Assembly: GCF_024622195.1 (NCBI RefSeq)
Contig: NZ_JANKBI010000001.1
Span: 310,001 to 374,000 of the forward strand
Reading direction: 5' to 3'
Source of the DNA: Murimonas intestini
Lineage (GTDB): Bacteria; Bacillota; Clostridia; Lachnospirales; Lachnospiraceae
Length of the DNA: 64,000 nucleotides
Every line of letters begins with the position of its first letter. Within the stretch, counting starts at the first letter, position 1. Below are positions 36,187 to 47,580 of the stretch, one piece after another. The position numbers were made by a program, and so were the translations under genes. Under the pieces are notes generated by a model that searched no databases, was not told where the DNA came from, and saw only the letters and a program-made list of their open reading frames with translations.

Positions 36187-36312
36187 AATGATCTTCGATG
36201 AAACTGATTCCCTGCGCGATTTCCCCCCTGATGTCTTTCACGGTCCGCTGCCCCTTTTTCCGCCTGTATATGACTTTCTGCCTGTACCTGATTCTTTTCT
36301 GCCCTTAAACAT
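36187..36312 (-). other. Former N-terminal leader of the chemotaxis receptor, split by TGA
   Basis: From the ATG at 36312 (GGAGG 6 bases upstream) the frame encodes 24 mostly basic and Gly-rich residues, then TGA. After the TGA come 17 codons, again basic, that run into the receptor in the same frame. The two halves together resemble the charged cytoplasmic tail before the first membrane segment of such receptors. A single CGA-to-TGA transition would explain it. A true leader peptide is an alternative. Confidence 0.65.
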
Positions 36313-36462
36313 TTTATACCTCCGCTCACCTCTGATATTTCAACTCTTCTTAAAATCAATATTCTTAATATTTACATTAAACATTGATATGGCCTGCTTT
36401 AATCATAACATATACGAGGGGCGTTTGCATCAGATCTTTCTTTATCTTTTAACTTTATCGCG

Positions 36463-38115
36463 TCAGCCTGTTTTCTCCGTCACTTTTCCATCCTCAATAT
36501 ACAGTATCCTGTCTGCTGCCCGCAGCGTGGATTCTTTATGCGAAATTATCAGGATGCACCTGCCTTCCTGCTTCAGGGATGTGATGGTATCCAGAAGCTT
36601 TGCTTCTGATACAGCATCAAGGGCCGCTGTGGGCTCGTCCAGAATAATTACCGGCGCATTTTTCAGTATGGCGCGTGCTATTGATACCCTCTGTTTTTGG
36701 CCGCCCGACAGCTGGCTCCCGTTTTCACCTGCATTACGCTGCATAAATGACATTTCGCCGGTAATTGCTGCTTTCCTGGCTGCCAGGTCTATCTCCTGTT
36801 CCGTAGCCGACAGGTTTCCAAATTGTATATTCTCATACACAGTAGTATTAAACAGATCACCGTGTTCGGGTGACAGAGAAATGTGGCCCCGCAGTATATC
36901 TATTGGCATATCTGCGCAATCTCTGTCTCCGATACAAATCCTGCCCTGATAATCAACCATCTGGAGAAGTGCTTTTACCAGAGAAGATTTACCGCTTCCG
37001 CTCTCACCCGCCAGACATGTGATCTCGCCCGGCCTTATGGTAAACGAAACATCATTCAGAATCCTGCGTTCTTTGTAATATACACTTACTCTTTCAAACG
37101 ACACACTGTTATCCGCTGGAAAATCCTTATCCTCTGCTCTTCCTCTCTCTGCCTCCTCATCTGTCATAGACAAAACTTCTTTGAACCTGTCATAAGACAG
37201 CTCATGTGTCTTATAATTGATGTAGGAGGTTCCCAGATTCTGAGTATACATAATAAAATATCTGCAGATCTGATGGATAAACAAAACAGCCGGTATGCTG
37301 ATATATCCGTATACGGCAAATATACAGGCCAGTGGGGTCAAAAGGTAAGTGCATATATTAGCCAGACTGTCTGAGGTGAGTATTTTTAAAGTCTGCAGCC
37401 ATACATACCGGTATTCTTTCTGACAAGCCAGTCTGGAAGATGCCTCTATTTTATTTGTCATCATACCTCCGGCTGAGTACTGGCGGATACTCATCTTTCC
37501 CTGTATGACGTTACTGCAGTTTAATGTATACTCTTCATTTGCCTTTATAATCTCTGTCTGAGCCACAATTATCCTGCGAAGAAGCAGATAATTCATCAGT
37601 ATAACGCCAAAGCCCAGCGCCAGCATAATGAATCCTATCCATAGGTCATATACCATGACAGCAATCAGGTATCCCATCCCCACAGACACCTGATAAATCA
37701 TGCCATGGACATCATAAGAAACAATGCCTGTGCACTGCCCTGCATCAGTATTATACCTTGTAATCAGCTCACCCCTGTTAAACTGCTGAAGCTCTTTTAA
37801 AGATGCATGTATCATGCTGCTGTAAAAATCCTGTCTTAATTCGTTTTCAGTAGTAATCGCAAATAAAGAAAATAAATATATGCCAATATCATCAATGACT
37901 GATAAAAGCAGCAGGATCAATAATGCGGCTGAAAGCATAACTACTGTTTCCGCAAATGACATCTGTGAATCTAACAGCAGAGCCGAGAACTTCTGCAGCC
38001 GTTCTGCAAAAAATATATTAGTGGCAAGACTTGCAAAGACGGGGATAAACAAACCTGCTATCCACAATTTTAGATTTCTCCTGATATATTTTGACATAGA
38101 GAACATAGTCTGCAT
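36463..38115 (-). CDS. ABC exporter half-transporter (consensus ATPase site)
   Basis: A 550-residue half-transporter with an N-terminal six-helix membrane domain (~1-310) and a C-terminal ABC domain: Walker A GESGSGKSS, signature LSGGQKQRVSIARA, Walker B VIILDEPTAALD and an H-loop SHKE. It starts one base after the stop of the partner at 38117, with AGAGG 6 bases before ATG. The two genes form a heterodimeric exporter, probably for drugs, peptides or lipids. Control by the TetR protein at 39980 is suggested by the shared operator. Confidence 0.92.
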   Translation of the reverse strand: MQTMFSMSKYIRRNLKLWIAGLFIPVFASLATNIFFAERLQKFSALLLDSQMSFAETVVMLSAALLILLLLSVIDDIGIYLFSLFAITTENELRQDFYSSMIHASLKELQQFNRGELITRYNTDAGQCTGIVSYDVHGMIYQVSVGMGYLIAVMVYDLWIGFIMLALGFGVILMNYLLLRRIIVAQTEIIKANEEYTLNCSNVIQGKMSIRQYSAGGMMTNKIEASSRLACQKEYRYVWLQTLKILTSDSLANICTYLLTPLACIFAVYGYISIPAVLFIHQICRYFIMYTQNLGTSYINYKTHELSYDRFKEVLSMTDEEAERGRAEDKDFPADNSVSFERVSVYYKERRILNDVSFTIRPGEITCLAGESGSGKSSLVKALLQMVDYQGRICIGDRDCADMPIDILRGHISLSPEHGDLFNTTVYENIQFGNLSATEQEIDLAARKAAITGEMSFMQRNAGENGSQLSGGQKQRVSIARAILKNAPVIILDEPTAALDAVSEAKLLDTITSLKQEGRCILIISHKESTLRAADRILYIEDGKVTEKTG

Positions 38116-38116
38116 A

Positions 38117-39853
38117 TTATACCTCTCTCTCCTGGTCGTTCACCATTTTGCTATTGTACAGTCTCCTGTAAACTGCACATAGTTCCATAAGTTCTTCATG
38201 TGTCCCGAATCCTGCCACTGCTTTGCCGTCCAGCACAAGTACTTTGTCAAACCGTTTGATCTCCTGCATATTATGCAGAATCATCAAGATAGTGCTGTCT
38301 CTATATTCAAATAACAGATTATCCAGAACCATCTTAGCTGTATCTTGATCAAGTGCAGATACAGGCTCATCCAACAGCAGCACATTGCCATGTTTGAAAA
38401 AAGCCCTTGCCAGGTTGATTCTCTGCATCTGGCCGTTAGAAATTGACTGAACTGCCGTATTTATCACGGTATCATATCCCTTCTCAAACGACTGGATAAA
38501 ATCATCAATCAGGGCATTTTTGCCTGCAGCAGCAACGTTTTCTTCCCTGCAGTCCTTATCTGTCATTTTAATGTTATCTTTAAATGTTCCATGAAAGAGA
38601 AAAGTCTCCTGTGCAACTGCCGTTATTTTCTCTCTAATGTACTCCGGAGACATTTCCGCAATATCTTTTCCCTGAAAATAAATCTGCCCTTTCTCAGGCA
38701 TATACAATCCGCCAAGCAGTTTGAATAAGGTAGTTTTACCGCATCCGCTTGTACCGGCAACTGCAATCTTTTCACCCATGTAAATACAAAAACTAATATC
38801 GTGAAGTATGACTCTGCTGCCATACATAAAACTAAGTGAACGTACATCATAGACAGGCAGAAGCTTCTGTTCACTCACATGCTGTAAGTTTTCACTCATT
38901 TCAGACTCATTCTGCATCATAAAAAGTTTCTGTATATGAGCAGTGCTTGCTCTCGCCCCCTGCAGACTAACAGGTACTTCATTCAGTATTTTAATACCCT
39001 CCCCTACAAAATTCGCAAGCAGAATGACGCTGGTCAGCATTCCCAGGGACATCTCCCCCTCCAGAATAAAATATGCACCCAGTACCAAGAGCAGTATGTT
39101 TGTAAAATGCCCAAAGGCCCGTCCATAATTGTCGACCATCTGTTCACGCAGAATACGTTTCATCCGAGCTTTCTTATAGAGTTTTAACCCGGCTTTATTC
39201 TTTTCTCCGAACAGCTCTTCCAAACAAAAGGACTTGATTACCAGGAGCAATCCAATTGTCCCTGTAAAAAAAGACAGTATACTGCCATATGTCTTTTTTT
39301 CATTGGCATGATATACTCCCAGCCTTTTCGCTATCATCATCTCTGGAATGGCAATAAGCGGTATCAGCCCAATTGTGCACAATGCGAATTTCCAATTTAA
39401 ATGTGCCAGAAAAAAGATTGTCAGCCCCAGCTGTGCTGGCAGACACCCTATCTTCAATATTGTAGACAGCCAGTTTTTTAGACCTTCTATATCTTTTGCA
39501 GCAATTGAGAGTAATTCTCCATCATTAATCTGTTCAATCTCCCGAAACTGTGCTGAACATATTTTTTCTCCAATCATGACCTGCAGGCGGTATGAAAATT
39601 CCGCTTTCATTTTGCCGCCCCAAAAAGCCAGTAAAGCAGAACTAATAGTAGAGGCGAGCAGCGAAAATAGAATTGCAAAAAAATAATGCACTGTTTCGCT
39701 GTATCCGATTGAGACCGCATCAATAATCAACCCCAGATAGTAGGTAACAATAAACAATGCACTCGCTGAACCAAAGGCCAGCAGAATCATAAGCGCTGTC
39801 TGGGTGTAAAGTTTTTTACCATATATAGTTCTCATAAATTTATTTAGATCCAT
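38117..39853 (-). CDS. ABC exporter half-transporter (degenerate signature motif)
   Basis: A 578-residue half-transporter. The membrane domain (~1-325) is followed by an ABC domain with Walker A GTSGCGKTT, Walker B VLLLDEPVSALD and H-loop ILHN. The signature reads ISNGQMQRINLARA instead of LSGGQ, so one of the two composite ATP sites in the heterodimer is probably non-standard, as in many heterodimeric exporters. I chose the ATG at 39853, which follows AAAGGCGG, over an ATG nine codons upstream. It is the first gene of the pair and lies directly below a TetR-type operator and a TATACT box. Confidence 0.92.
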   Translation of the reverse strand: MDLNKFMRTIYGKKLYTQTALMILLAFGSASALFIVTYYLGLIIDAVSIGYSETVHYFFAILFSLLASTISSALLAFWGGKMKAEFSYRLQVMIGEKICSAQFREIEQINDGELLSIAAKDIEGLKNWLSTILKIGCLPAQLGLTIFFLAHLNWKFALCTIGLIPLIAIPEMMIAKRLGVYHANEKKTYGSILSFFTGTIGLLLVIKSFCLEELFGEKNKAGLKLYKKARMKRILREQMVDNYGRAFGHFTNILLLVLGAYFILEGEMSLGMLTSVILLANFVGEGIKILNEVPVSLQGARASTAHIQKLFMMQNESEMSENLQHVSEQKLLPVYDVRSLSFMYGSRVILHDISFCIYMGEKIAVAGTSGCGKTTLFKLLGGLYMPEKGQIYFQGKDIAEMSPEYIREKITAVAQETFLFHGTFKDNIKMTDKDCREENVAAAGKNALIDDFIQSFEKGYDTVINTAVQSISNGQMQRINLARAFFKHGNVLLLDEPVSALDQDTAKMVLDNLLFEYRDSTILMILHNMQEIKRFDKVLVLDGKAVAGFGTHEELMELCAVYRRLYNSKMVNDQEREV

Positions 39854-39882
39854 ATTTACCGCCTTTCTTACAAATATCATTT

Positions 39883-39925
39883 AGTATATATTTGCGCTAT
39901 TGAATTGAACCATTCATTCTAATTC
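39883..39925 (-). promoter_or_regulatory. TetR-controlled promoter of the ABC exporter
   Basis: A minus-strand -10 box TATACT lies at 39888-39883. Upstream, over the expected -35 region, is TGAACCATTCATTCTAATTC (plus strand, 39906-39925). It matches 19 of 20 bases of the element over the regulator's own promoter at 40686-40705. A repressor bound here would cover the -35 position. Confidence 0.75.
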
Positions 39926-39939
39926 ATATGCAAAAGTTA

Positions 39940-39956
39940 AAGCGCATTTTGCGCTT
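39940..39956 (-). terminator. Hairpin after the TetR gene, probable weak terminator
   Basis: Read leftward, AAGCGC, AAAAT, GCGCTT is followed by TAACTTTT. It lies 24 bases after the TetR stop and before the exporter promoter, a sensible place for termination. The T-run is interrupted. Confidence 0.5.
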
Positions 39957-39979
39957 CAGACTTTTAATTTTCGTTTTAT

Positions 39980-40645
39980 TTAAAGCTGGTACATTTTCCT
40001 GACAACTCCTATACATATCTCTTTAGCAGTATCACGCTGAACAGTAACCTGCGGGAAAGACAGAACAGAGTTCAGCGCCCACCATGTGATTGCATTAATC
40101 AGAAAAGGTACATGAAGCGGGAGATATTCCAGTTGCCTGATCTGTCCCGCGTCTATATACACCTTCAGATACTTTTCAAGTTCTCCGAAAAAAGCCCATT
40201 TTCTAGGCATATATTCTTTATTCATTTCAGCCAGTGCTTCCGGATTATGTTCGATCACATCCAACGCAAGAAGATAATCTGCAAATAAGTCAAATAACTC
40301 TTCTACCAGGGTCAGAAAATCTTTACAAATTTCCCCCTTTTCATCCGTAATATTCAAAATAGAACCAAAAGAATAATCCATCACCCTTCTCAGCATGGAT
40401 AAAAGTTCTGAGTCATCAGCCGGTTTTATAGGCAGAGTGAATTCCTGTAACAGATAGTCTTTATCGAAGGTTGCTTTAATCACAAAAGAAAGGACGGCAT
40501 CTTTTCCGGTAAACGTGGAGTACATTGTACCAACGGCGACACCGGATGCTTTGGCTATTTCCGCCATTTTTGTGTTTGCATAACCATTCAGGTTGAAAAG
40601 CCGGCCAGCCTCCTGATATATTTTTTGCAGTCTTGGATTCTCCAT
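39980..40645 (-). CDS. TetR/AcrR-family transcriptional repressor
   Basis: A 221-residue regulator. The N-terminal TetR helix-turn-helix spans ~8-55 (YQEAGRLFNLNGYANTKMAE, ASGVAVGTMYSTFTGKDAV) and the rest is an all-helical ligand and dimer domain. ATG follows AAAGG by 8 bases. It lies upstream of the ABC exporter pair on the same strand. The 20-bp element over its own -10 box recurs at the exporter promoter, so it very probably represses both and is released by the exporter's substrate or a related compound. Confidence 0.92.
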   Translation of the reverse strand: MENPRLQKIYQEAGRLFNLNGYANTKMAEIAKASGVAVGTMYSTFTGKDAVLSFVIKATFDKDYLLQEFTLPIKPADDSELLSMLRRVMDYSFGSILNITDEKGEICKDFLTLVEELFDLFADYLLALDVIEHNPEALAEMNKEYMPRKWAFFGELEKYLKVYIDAGQIRQLEYLPLHVPFLINAITWWALNSVLSFPQVTVQRDTAKEICIGVVRKMYQL

Positions 40646-40685
40646 AATATTATCCTTTCATAAAATTATTATTTGCATCTCGAAA

Positions 40686-40730
40686 TGAATCATTCATTCT
40701 AATTCTAGCAGGTATTTATTTTCTTGTCAA
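40686..40730 (-). promoter_or_regulatory. TetR autoregulated promoter with operator
   Basis: On the minus strand: TTGACA (40730-40725), 17 bases, TAGAAT (40707-40702), a near-ideal promoter. The operator TGAATCATTCATTCTAATTC (40686-40705, plus strand) covers the -10 box and start point. It contains the perfect palindrome AATGAAT-C-ATTCATT, typical of TetR sites. The exporter promoter carries the same element with one change. Confidence 0.85.
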
Positions 40731-40815
40731 GATGATAAGGCCAAAAGATATTTTGTATCCAACATTATCAGTATCTCATTAAGTTCTGAAAGCCCATAAA
40801 ATAAAGTTTTTATAT

Positions 40816-40838
40816 AATTGATTAAATGCTCAACTGTA
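40816..40838 (+). promoter_or_regulatory. ArsR operator copy 1
   Basis: This copy reads AATTGATTA, 5 bases, TCAACTGTA. The same element with one change in the second half (TCAACTATA) recurs 52 bases downstream inside the arsR promoter. TTGA and TCAA form an inverted repeat, as expected for an ArsR/SmtB dimer. This copy lies upstream of the -35 box. Confidence 0.6.
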
Positions 40839-40862
40839 CATTCTATTTCTTTAAGTGCTATA

Positions 40863-40892
40863 TTGACAATTGATTATATATTCAACTATACT
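40863..40892 (+). promoter_or_regulatory. ArsR promoter with operator copy 2 in the spacer
   Basis: TTGACA (40863-40868), 18 bases, TATACT (40887-40892) forms a good promoter. The repeat AATTGATTA, 5 bases, TCAACTATA (40868-40890) fills the spacer. A repressor bound here would block RNA polymerase, so self-repression by the ArsR protein encoded 52 bases downstream is likely. Confidence 0.75.
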
Positions 40893-40943
40893 ATTTACAG
40901 CAGTATAAACTTTACAGACATACCCCAAAGGAGGAACAAGCTT

Positions 40944-43709
<2,766 letters not shown>

Positions 43710-43847
43710 ACTTTTACACTCTCCATTCGTGCGTACTTTAGCGGACCAGCCGCAATATCTTCTTCTCTATTATGAAGAATTATCAGCTGCTTTTCCACCT
43801 GCACAACGTCAAATCTGTGTAAAATCTATGTAAAGTGTTTTTGTACA

Positions 43848-44912
43848 TTATTTCGATGAGTTCTCATATTCCTGAGCCGCCGGGTCTTTAAACTGGTATA
43901 CACGAGACCACTCCTTCGTGCTGTCATCACGCACTGTCTCTGACTGATTCTTATATAAGAACCTGACCAGCTGATAACAGTCCACCCATATCTCATGTAC
44001 TCCTTCTCTCTGTGATTCATCAAAAATCAGCTGAAGGCCAAAATGAAGATGGTACGTATCTATATTATTTACGTTTTCCTTCGTGCTGTATCCTGTCCTG
44101 CCCATGTAGCCGATCACATCACCTGCCTGGACGATGCTTCCCTCCTCAAGCGTCCTGCAGAACGGAAAATTCTGTCTTAAGTGAGCATAGTAATAATATC
44201 TTCTGCCGTCAAAGCTGCTGATACCTATACGCCATCCTCCATACTGGTTCCATCCCATCACTTTCACGTATCCCGACTCCACGGCCACAACAGGCGTTCC
44301 AACCTGCCCCATCATATCATGCCCCAGATGATTACGTTTATATCCATAGCTTCTGGAAGCTCCGAAATCATCATAATCGCTGTATGGGAATCCCTTTGCT
44401 ATAGGCGAAAAGCCTTTCAGGCCATACTTCTTCACCCACTCAGTTTTTCCCTCCCCATCCGTTTCTTCAATCTCGTATTCTCCCACCAGGCCTCCAAGAA
44501 CAGCCTCATACGCCTCTTTATAGTATGAATAATATTTCATATCCTTTGTGAGTTCTTCCATCTTGGCCCCCTCTTCCAGCTTCTGTGCCAGCGCCGTCAT
44601 GTCAGAATCCTTGTACTGCTTAAAATCCCCGCCATACCTGGCGCCCAGATAAGCAAGCAGCTCGATCCAGTTCAGATGCACTTCCTGGCCGTATGTCTCT
44701 GTATCGAGAGAATATGCCTTGCTGAGAGCTTCACATGTTACATTAAACTCCACCCATTTTATGTAATCTTTCTTCTCCGACTCTTCTGTCACCTGCGTCT
44801 CTGCGCCGGCGGCAGTCTCCTGTAAAGGGTTCAGACCTAAGAATACAAGTATGGCTGTAAGCACCGCGGCCTCGGCCAGAATTCCAAAAAACAAACATTT
44901 TTCTTTTCCCAT
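43848..44912 (-). CDS. M23-family (LytM-like) metallopeptidase, membrane-anchored
   Basis: A 354-residue exported protein with an N-terminal signal anchor (~7-28) and a C-terminal peptidase M23 domain. The zinc ligands are visible as HLGHDM (His-x3-Asp) and HLHFG (His-x-His), so the enzyme looks active. It should cut peptide cross-bridges in peptidoglycan outside the cell. The middle ~150 residues are helical and not recognised. The ATG at 44912 follows GGAAGAG; an ATG five codons upstream lacks a site. It is divergent from the deacetylase gene at 45041, also a wall-acting enzyme. Confidence 0.88.
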   Translation of the reverse strand: MGKEKCLFFGILAEAAVLTAILVFLGLNPLQETAAGAETQVTEESEKKDYIKWVEFNVTCEALSKAYSLDTETYGQEVHLNWIELLAYLGARYGGDFKQYKDSDMTALAQKLEEGAKMEELTKDMKYYSYYKEAYEAVLGGLVGEYEIEETDGEGKTEWVKKYGLKGFSPIAKGFPYSDYDDFGASRSYGYKRNHLGHDMMGQVGTPVVAVESGYVKVMGWNQYGGWRIGISSFDGRRYYYYAHLRQNFPFCRTLEEGSIVQAGDVIGYMGRTGYSTKENVNNIDTYHLHFGLQLIFDESQREGVHEIWVDCYQLVRFLYKNQSETVRDDSTKEWSRVYQFKDPAAQEYENSSK

Positions 44913-45040
44913 AATCTCTTCCCACATGAAAACTCTGTATTATATTATGCAGAAAGGCTGACGGGAATGCCTGAACAGTCACTGGCATTTTTCAATCCTT
45001 CTGCAAATATACTTTAACAAATGAATTTCAGGTGGTTTCA

Positions 45041-45862
45041 ATGATTGACAGATCATCCTATAAGAAATATGTAAAAATCGGTATCCTCTTCTGTGCCTCA
45101 TTCCTTCTCGGGCATGCCGTGGGAATGGCCAGGGATTATTTTACACAAGATGAGGCCGTGACAGCCAGCGCTGACGGCAACTGGGGCTTAAGTTTCCAGG
45201 AGGAAGGCCAGCCTCCTGTCGCAAATGCTTCTTTCGAGGAGCTGGCCAAATACAACGCATACTATGCGGAAGATACAGAGGATAAGGTATTATACCTGAC
45301 ATTTGACTGCGGATATGAAAACGGGAACACGCCTGCTATCCTGGATGCCCTGAAAAAACATAATGCCCCTGCCACCTTTTTTGTCGTGGGAAATTTTCTC
45401 TCCACCAGCCCAGACCTGGTAAAGCGTATGGTTGCAGAGGGCCATACAGTAGGCAATCATACTTACCATCACCCGGATATGTCTAAAATCTCCACAAAAG
45501 AAGCCTTTGCCAAAGAACTGAGTGATATTGAGGAGCTCTACCAGCAGACGACAGGACAGCAGATGACAAAATATTACCGTCCGCCCCAGGGCAAATACAG
45601 TTCTGCAAACCTGGAAATGGCAAAGGAGCTTGGATACAAGACATTTTTCTGGAGCCTGGCTTATGTAGACTGGTATCAGGATAAACAGCCCACAAAAGAG
45701 GAAGCCTTCAAAAAGCTTCTGGGCCGTATACATCCCGGCGCCGTAGTGCTGCTCCACAACACTTCCAGCACGAATGCCGCTATCCTGGATGAACTCCTGA
45801 CAAAATGGGAAGAGATGGGATACACCTTTAAATCGCTGGATGAACTGGCTGCTGCCCAATGA
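45041..45862 (+). CDS. pdaA: Polysaccharide deacetylase, PdaA-like
   Basis: A 273-residue protein with one N-terminal membrane anchor (~9-26) and a NodB-type deacetylase domain: TFDCGYENG (catalytic Asp), the His pair in NHTYHHPD, RPPQGKYS, and HPGAVVLLHN near the end. The first motif has Gly where most family members have a second Asp, as in PdaA, the enzyme that prepares muramic delta-lactam for the spore cortex. This suggests a spore-former. I chose the ATG at 45041 with AGGTGG 5 bases before it, over an in-frame GTG nine bases upstream. Confidence 0.85.
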   Translation: MIDRSSYKKYVKIGILFCASFLLGHAVGMARDYFTQDEAVTASADGNWGLSFQEEGQPPVANASFEELAKYNAYYAEDTEDKVLYLTFDCGYENGNTPAILDALKKHNAPATFFVVGNFLSTSPDLVKRMVAEGHTVGNHTYHHPDMSKISTKEAFAKELSDIEELYQQTTGQQMTKYYRPPQGKYSSANLEMAKELGYKTFFWSLAYVDWYQDKQPTKEEAFKKLLGRIHPGAVVLLHNTSSTNAAILDELLTKWEEMGYTFKSLDELAAAQ

Positions 45863-45873
45863 TGTCATTTCTA

Positions 45874-45902
45874 TTGTAGAAACCAGCGCTGTATGCTAAA
45901 AT
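45874..45902 (+). promoter_or_regulatory. Promoter before the endonuclease/exonuclease/phosphatase-family gene
   Basis: TTGTAG (45874-45879), 17 bases, TAAAAT (45897-45902), 35 bases before the start codon at 45938. Confidence 0.55.
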
Positions 45903-45937
45903 AACAGTACTATATTATACAAAAAGGCGGAATGCAA

Positions 45938-47005
45938 ATGAAACGTTTTAAGAAAGCACTATGTATTACAGGAGGCGCAGTGGGGACAATTCTGATACTG
46001 CTTGTCTGTGCCGTTCTGTATCTCACGATCCGTGAATACAGGCCTGACCCCGCAGAAGATATACAGGTTCCCTCCGGCAGCAGCAGAAAGCCTGCCCCCG
46101 GTGATGAGCTTACATTTATGACATATAATATCGGTTATGGGGGACTCAGCCAGAATGAAGACTTCTTCATGGACGGCGGAACGAAGGTTGAACCTGAAAG
46201 CAGGGAACTGGTGGAAGAAAACATGCAGGGGATCGCCGATATCCTTGCAGCCAATCCTGCTGATGCATATTTTCTCCAGGAAGTGGATATCAATTCAAAG
46301 CGTTCATACCATATTGATGAACAGCAGTATCTGGAAAAGGCCCTTGGCCTCGGAAGCATGTTCGCATATAATTTTAAATGTGATTTTGTGCCCTATCCTC
46401 TCCCGTTCATAGGACATGTGGAGGGAGGACTGCTGACCATGACAAATATGCAGGTGCAGGAGGCTGTCAGGATCTCCCTGCCGGAATCCTTCTCATGGCC
46501 TGTCAAGACATGCAATCTGAAGCGCTGCCTCTTAAAAAGCCGCATTCCTCTGGAGGGTACAGATAAGGAGCTGGTGCTGGTCAATCTTCACCTGGAGGCT
46601 TATGACAGCGGCGAGGGCAAGATCGCTCAGAGCAAGATGCTGGCAGAGATCCTCAAGGAGGAATCCGACAAAGGAAATTATGTGATAGCAGCCGGGGATT
46701 TTAACCAGACTTTCGAAGGCACCAATGAGAAATATCCCATCCTTGTCTCCGATTACTGGACACCCGGCGTAATCTCCCCCTCTGACCTGCCTGAAGGCTT
46801 TTCCTTCGCCCTTGATGACACTTACCCTACCTGCCGGCTTTTAAATGCCCCGTACACAGGCTCTTATGAGACTTCTCAGGTTTATGTCATAGACGGCTTT
46901 ATTGTATCATCAAATGTGAGCGTCAAAGCAGTTGAGGTACAGGATGTGAATTTCCGGTATACTGACCATCAGCCTGTCAAGCTTACTGTGACCCTGACCC
47001 CCTGA
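45938..47005 (+). CDS. Membrane-anchored endonuclease/exonuclease/phosphatase-fold protein
   Basis: A 355-residue protein with an N-terminal membrane segment (~8-30) and an outward-facing EEP domain. Conserved metal and catalytic positions are visible: TYNIGYGG, FLQEVD, VNLHLEA, AAGDFNQTF and TDHQPV. The family includes nucleases, sphingomyelinases and inositol phosphatases, so the substrate cannot be named. The second ATG (45938) lies 7 bases after AAAGGCGG and is preferred over the one at 45932. It ends at a strong hairpin shared with the convergent dtd gene. Confidence 0.85.
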   Translation: MKRFKKALCITGGAVGTILILLVCAVLYLTIREYRPDPAEDIQVPSGSSRKPAPGDELTFMTYNIGYGGLSQNEDFFMDGGTKVEPESRELVEENMQGIADILAANPADAYFLQEVDINSKRSYHIDEQQYLEKALGLGSMFAYNFKCDFVPYPLPFIGHVEGGLLTMTNMQVQEAVRISLPESFSWPVKTCNLKRCLLKSRIPLEGTDKELVLVNLHLEAYDSGEGKIAQSKMLAEILKEESDKGNYVIAAGDFNQTFEGTNEKYPILVSDYWTPGVISPSDLPEGFSFALDDTYPTCRLLNAPYTGSYETSQVYVIDGFIVSSNVSVKAVEVQDVNFRYTDHQPVKLTVTLTP

Positions 47006-47019
47006 CAACAGAAACTAAA

Positions 47020-47097
47020 AAACCGCTTTCCGGTGGGGGATGATCCGCTTCCTGTCAAACAGACAGTGAGCGGTTACTCCTTTCTGGAAAGCGGTTT
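47020..47097. terminator. Nested hairpin terminator between convergent genes
   Basis: An outer perfect 12-bp stem (AAACCGCTTTCC at 47020-47031 with GGAAAGCGGTTT at 47086-47097) has A-rich and T-rich flanks and can act in both directions. Its 54-base loop holds a second hairpin: CCGCT and CTGTC pairing with GACAG and AGCGG between 47045 and 47074. The arms share the CCGCTT word, so alternative pairings are possible. Confidence 0.75.
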
Positions 47098-47100
47098 CTT

Positions 47101-47574
47101 TCATTCCTGCGAACCCGGCTTCTTATTTTTCAGTTCATTACTGTCCAAGATCACGGTAAAAGGACCGTCATTGCACAGCTCAACCTGCATCTCTGCGCCA
47201 AACACGCCTTTCTGTACATCGGCTGTCCTGCTCCTGCATTCAGAGATGATATACTCATACAGTTCTTCTGCTATTGCCGGCGGCGCCGCATCAGTAAAAC
47301 TGGGCCTGTTGCCCCTGCGGCAGTTTGCATACAGCGTAAACTGTGATATAAGGAGCAGAGCACCTCCCACATCTGCCAGCGACAGATTAGTCTTTCCGTT
47401 CTCATCTTCAAAAATCCGCAGCCCTGTCATTTTCTTCACAAGGATGTCTGCATCCTCCCTGGTATCTTCATGTCCAATACCGATCAATACCAGAAATCCT
47501 TTTGATATGGAACCGGCAGTTTCACCGCCAATACTCACACTGGCCTTCTTCACTCTCTGTATTACGAATTTCAT
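47101..47574 (-). CDS. dtd: D-aminoacyl-tRNA deacylase
   Basis: A 157-residue DTD protein that removes D-amino acids wrongly attached to tRNA, protecting translation. Key motifs are SQFTLYANCRRGNRPSF (the catalytic SQFTL) and NDGPFTV near the end. Length is slightly above the usual ~148 because of a short polar tail. It lies 6 bases downstream of the cytidylate-kinase-like gene and is the last gene of the leftward housekeeping run, closed by the hairpin at 47020-47097. Confidence 0.95.
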   Translation of the reverse strand: MKFVIQRVKKASVSIGGETAGSISKGFLVLIGIGHEDTREDADILVKKMTGLRIFEDENGKTNLSLADVGGALLLISQFTLYANCRRGNRPSFTDAAPPAIAEELYEYIISECRSRTADVQKGVFGAEMQVELCNDGPFTVILDSNELKNKKPGSQE

Positions 47575-47580
47575 AAAGGC

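Noticed and set aside
36238..36240. TGA in the chemotaxis receptor leader as a selenocysteine codon
   Set aside because: It lies in a charged cytoplasmic tail with no redox role, and I see no SECIS-like hairpin immediately after it. A nonsense change is simpler.
36137..36949. 270-codon plus-strand frame across the chemotaxis receptor leader and the ABC gene end
   Set aside because: It spans two real minus-strand genes, has no domain, and its only support is the absence of stops.
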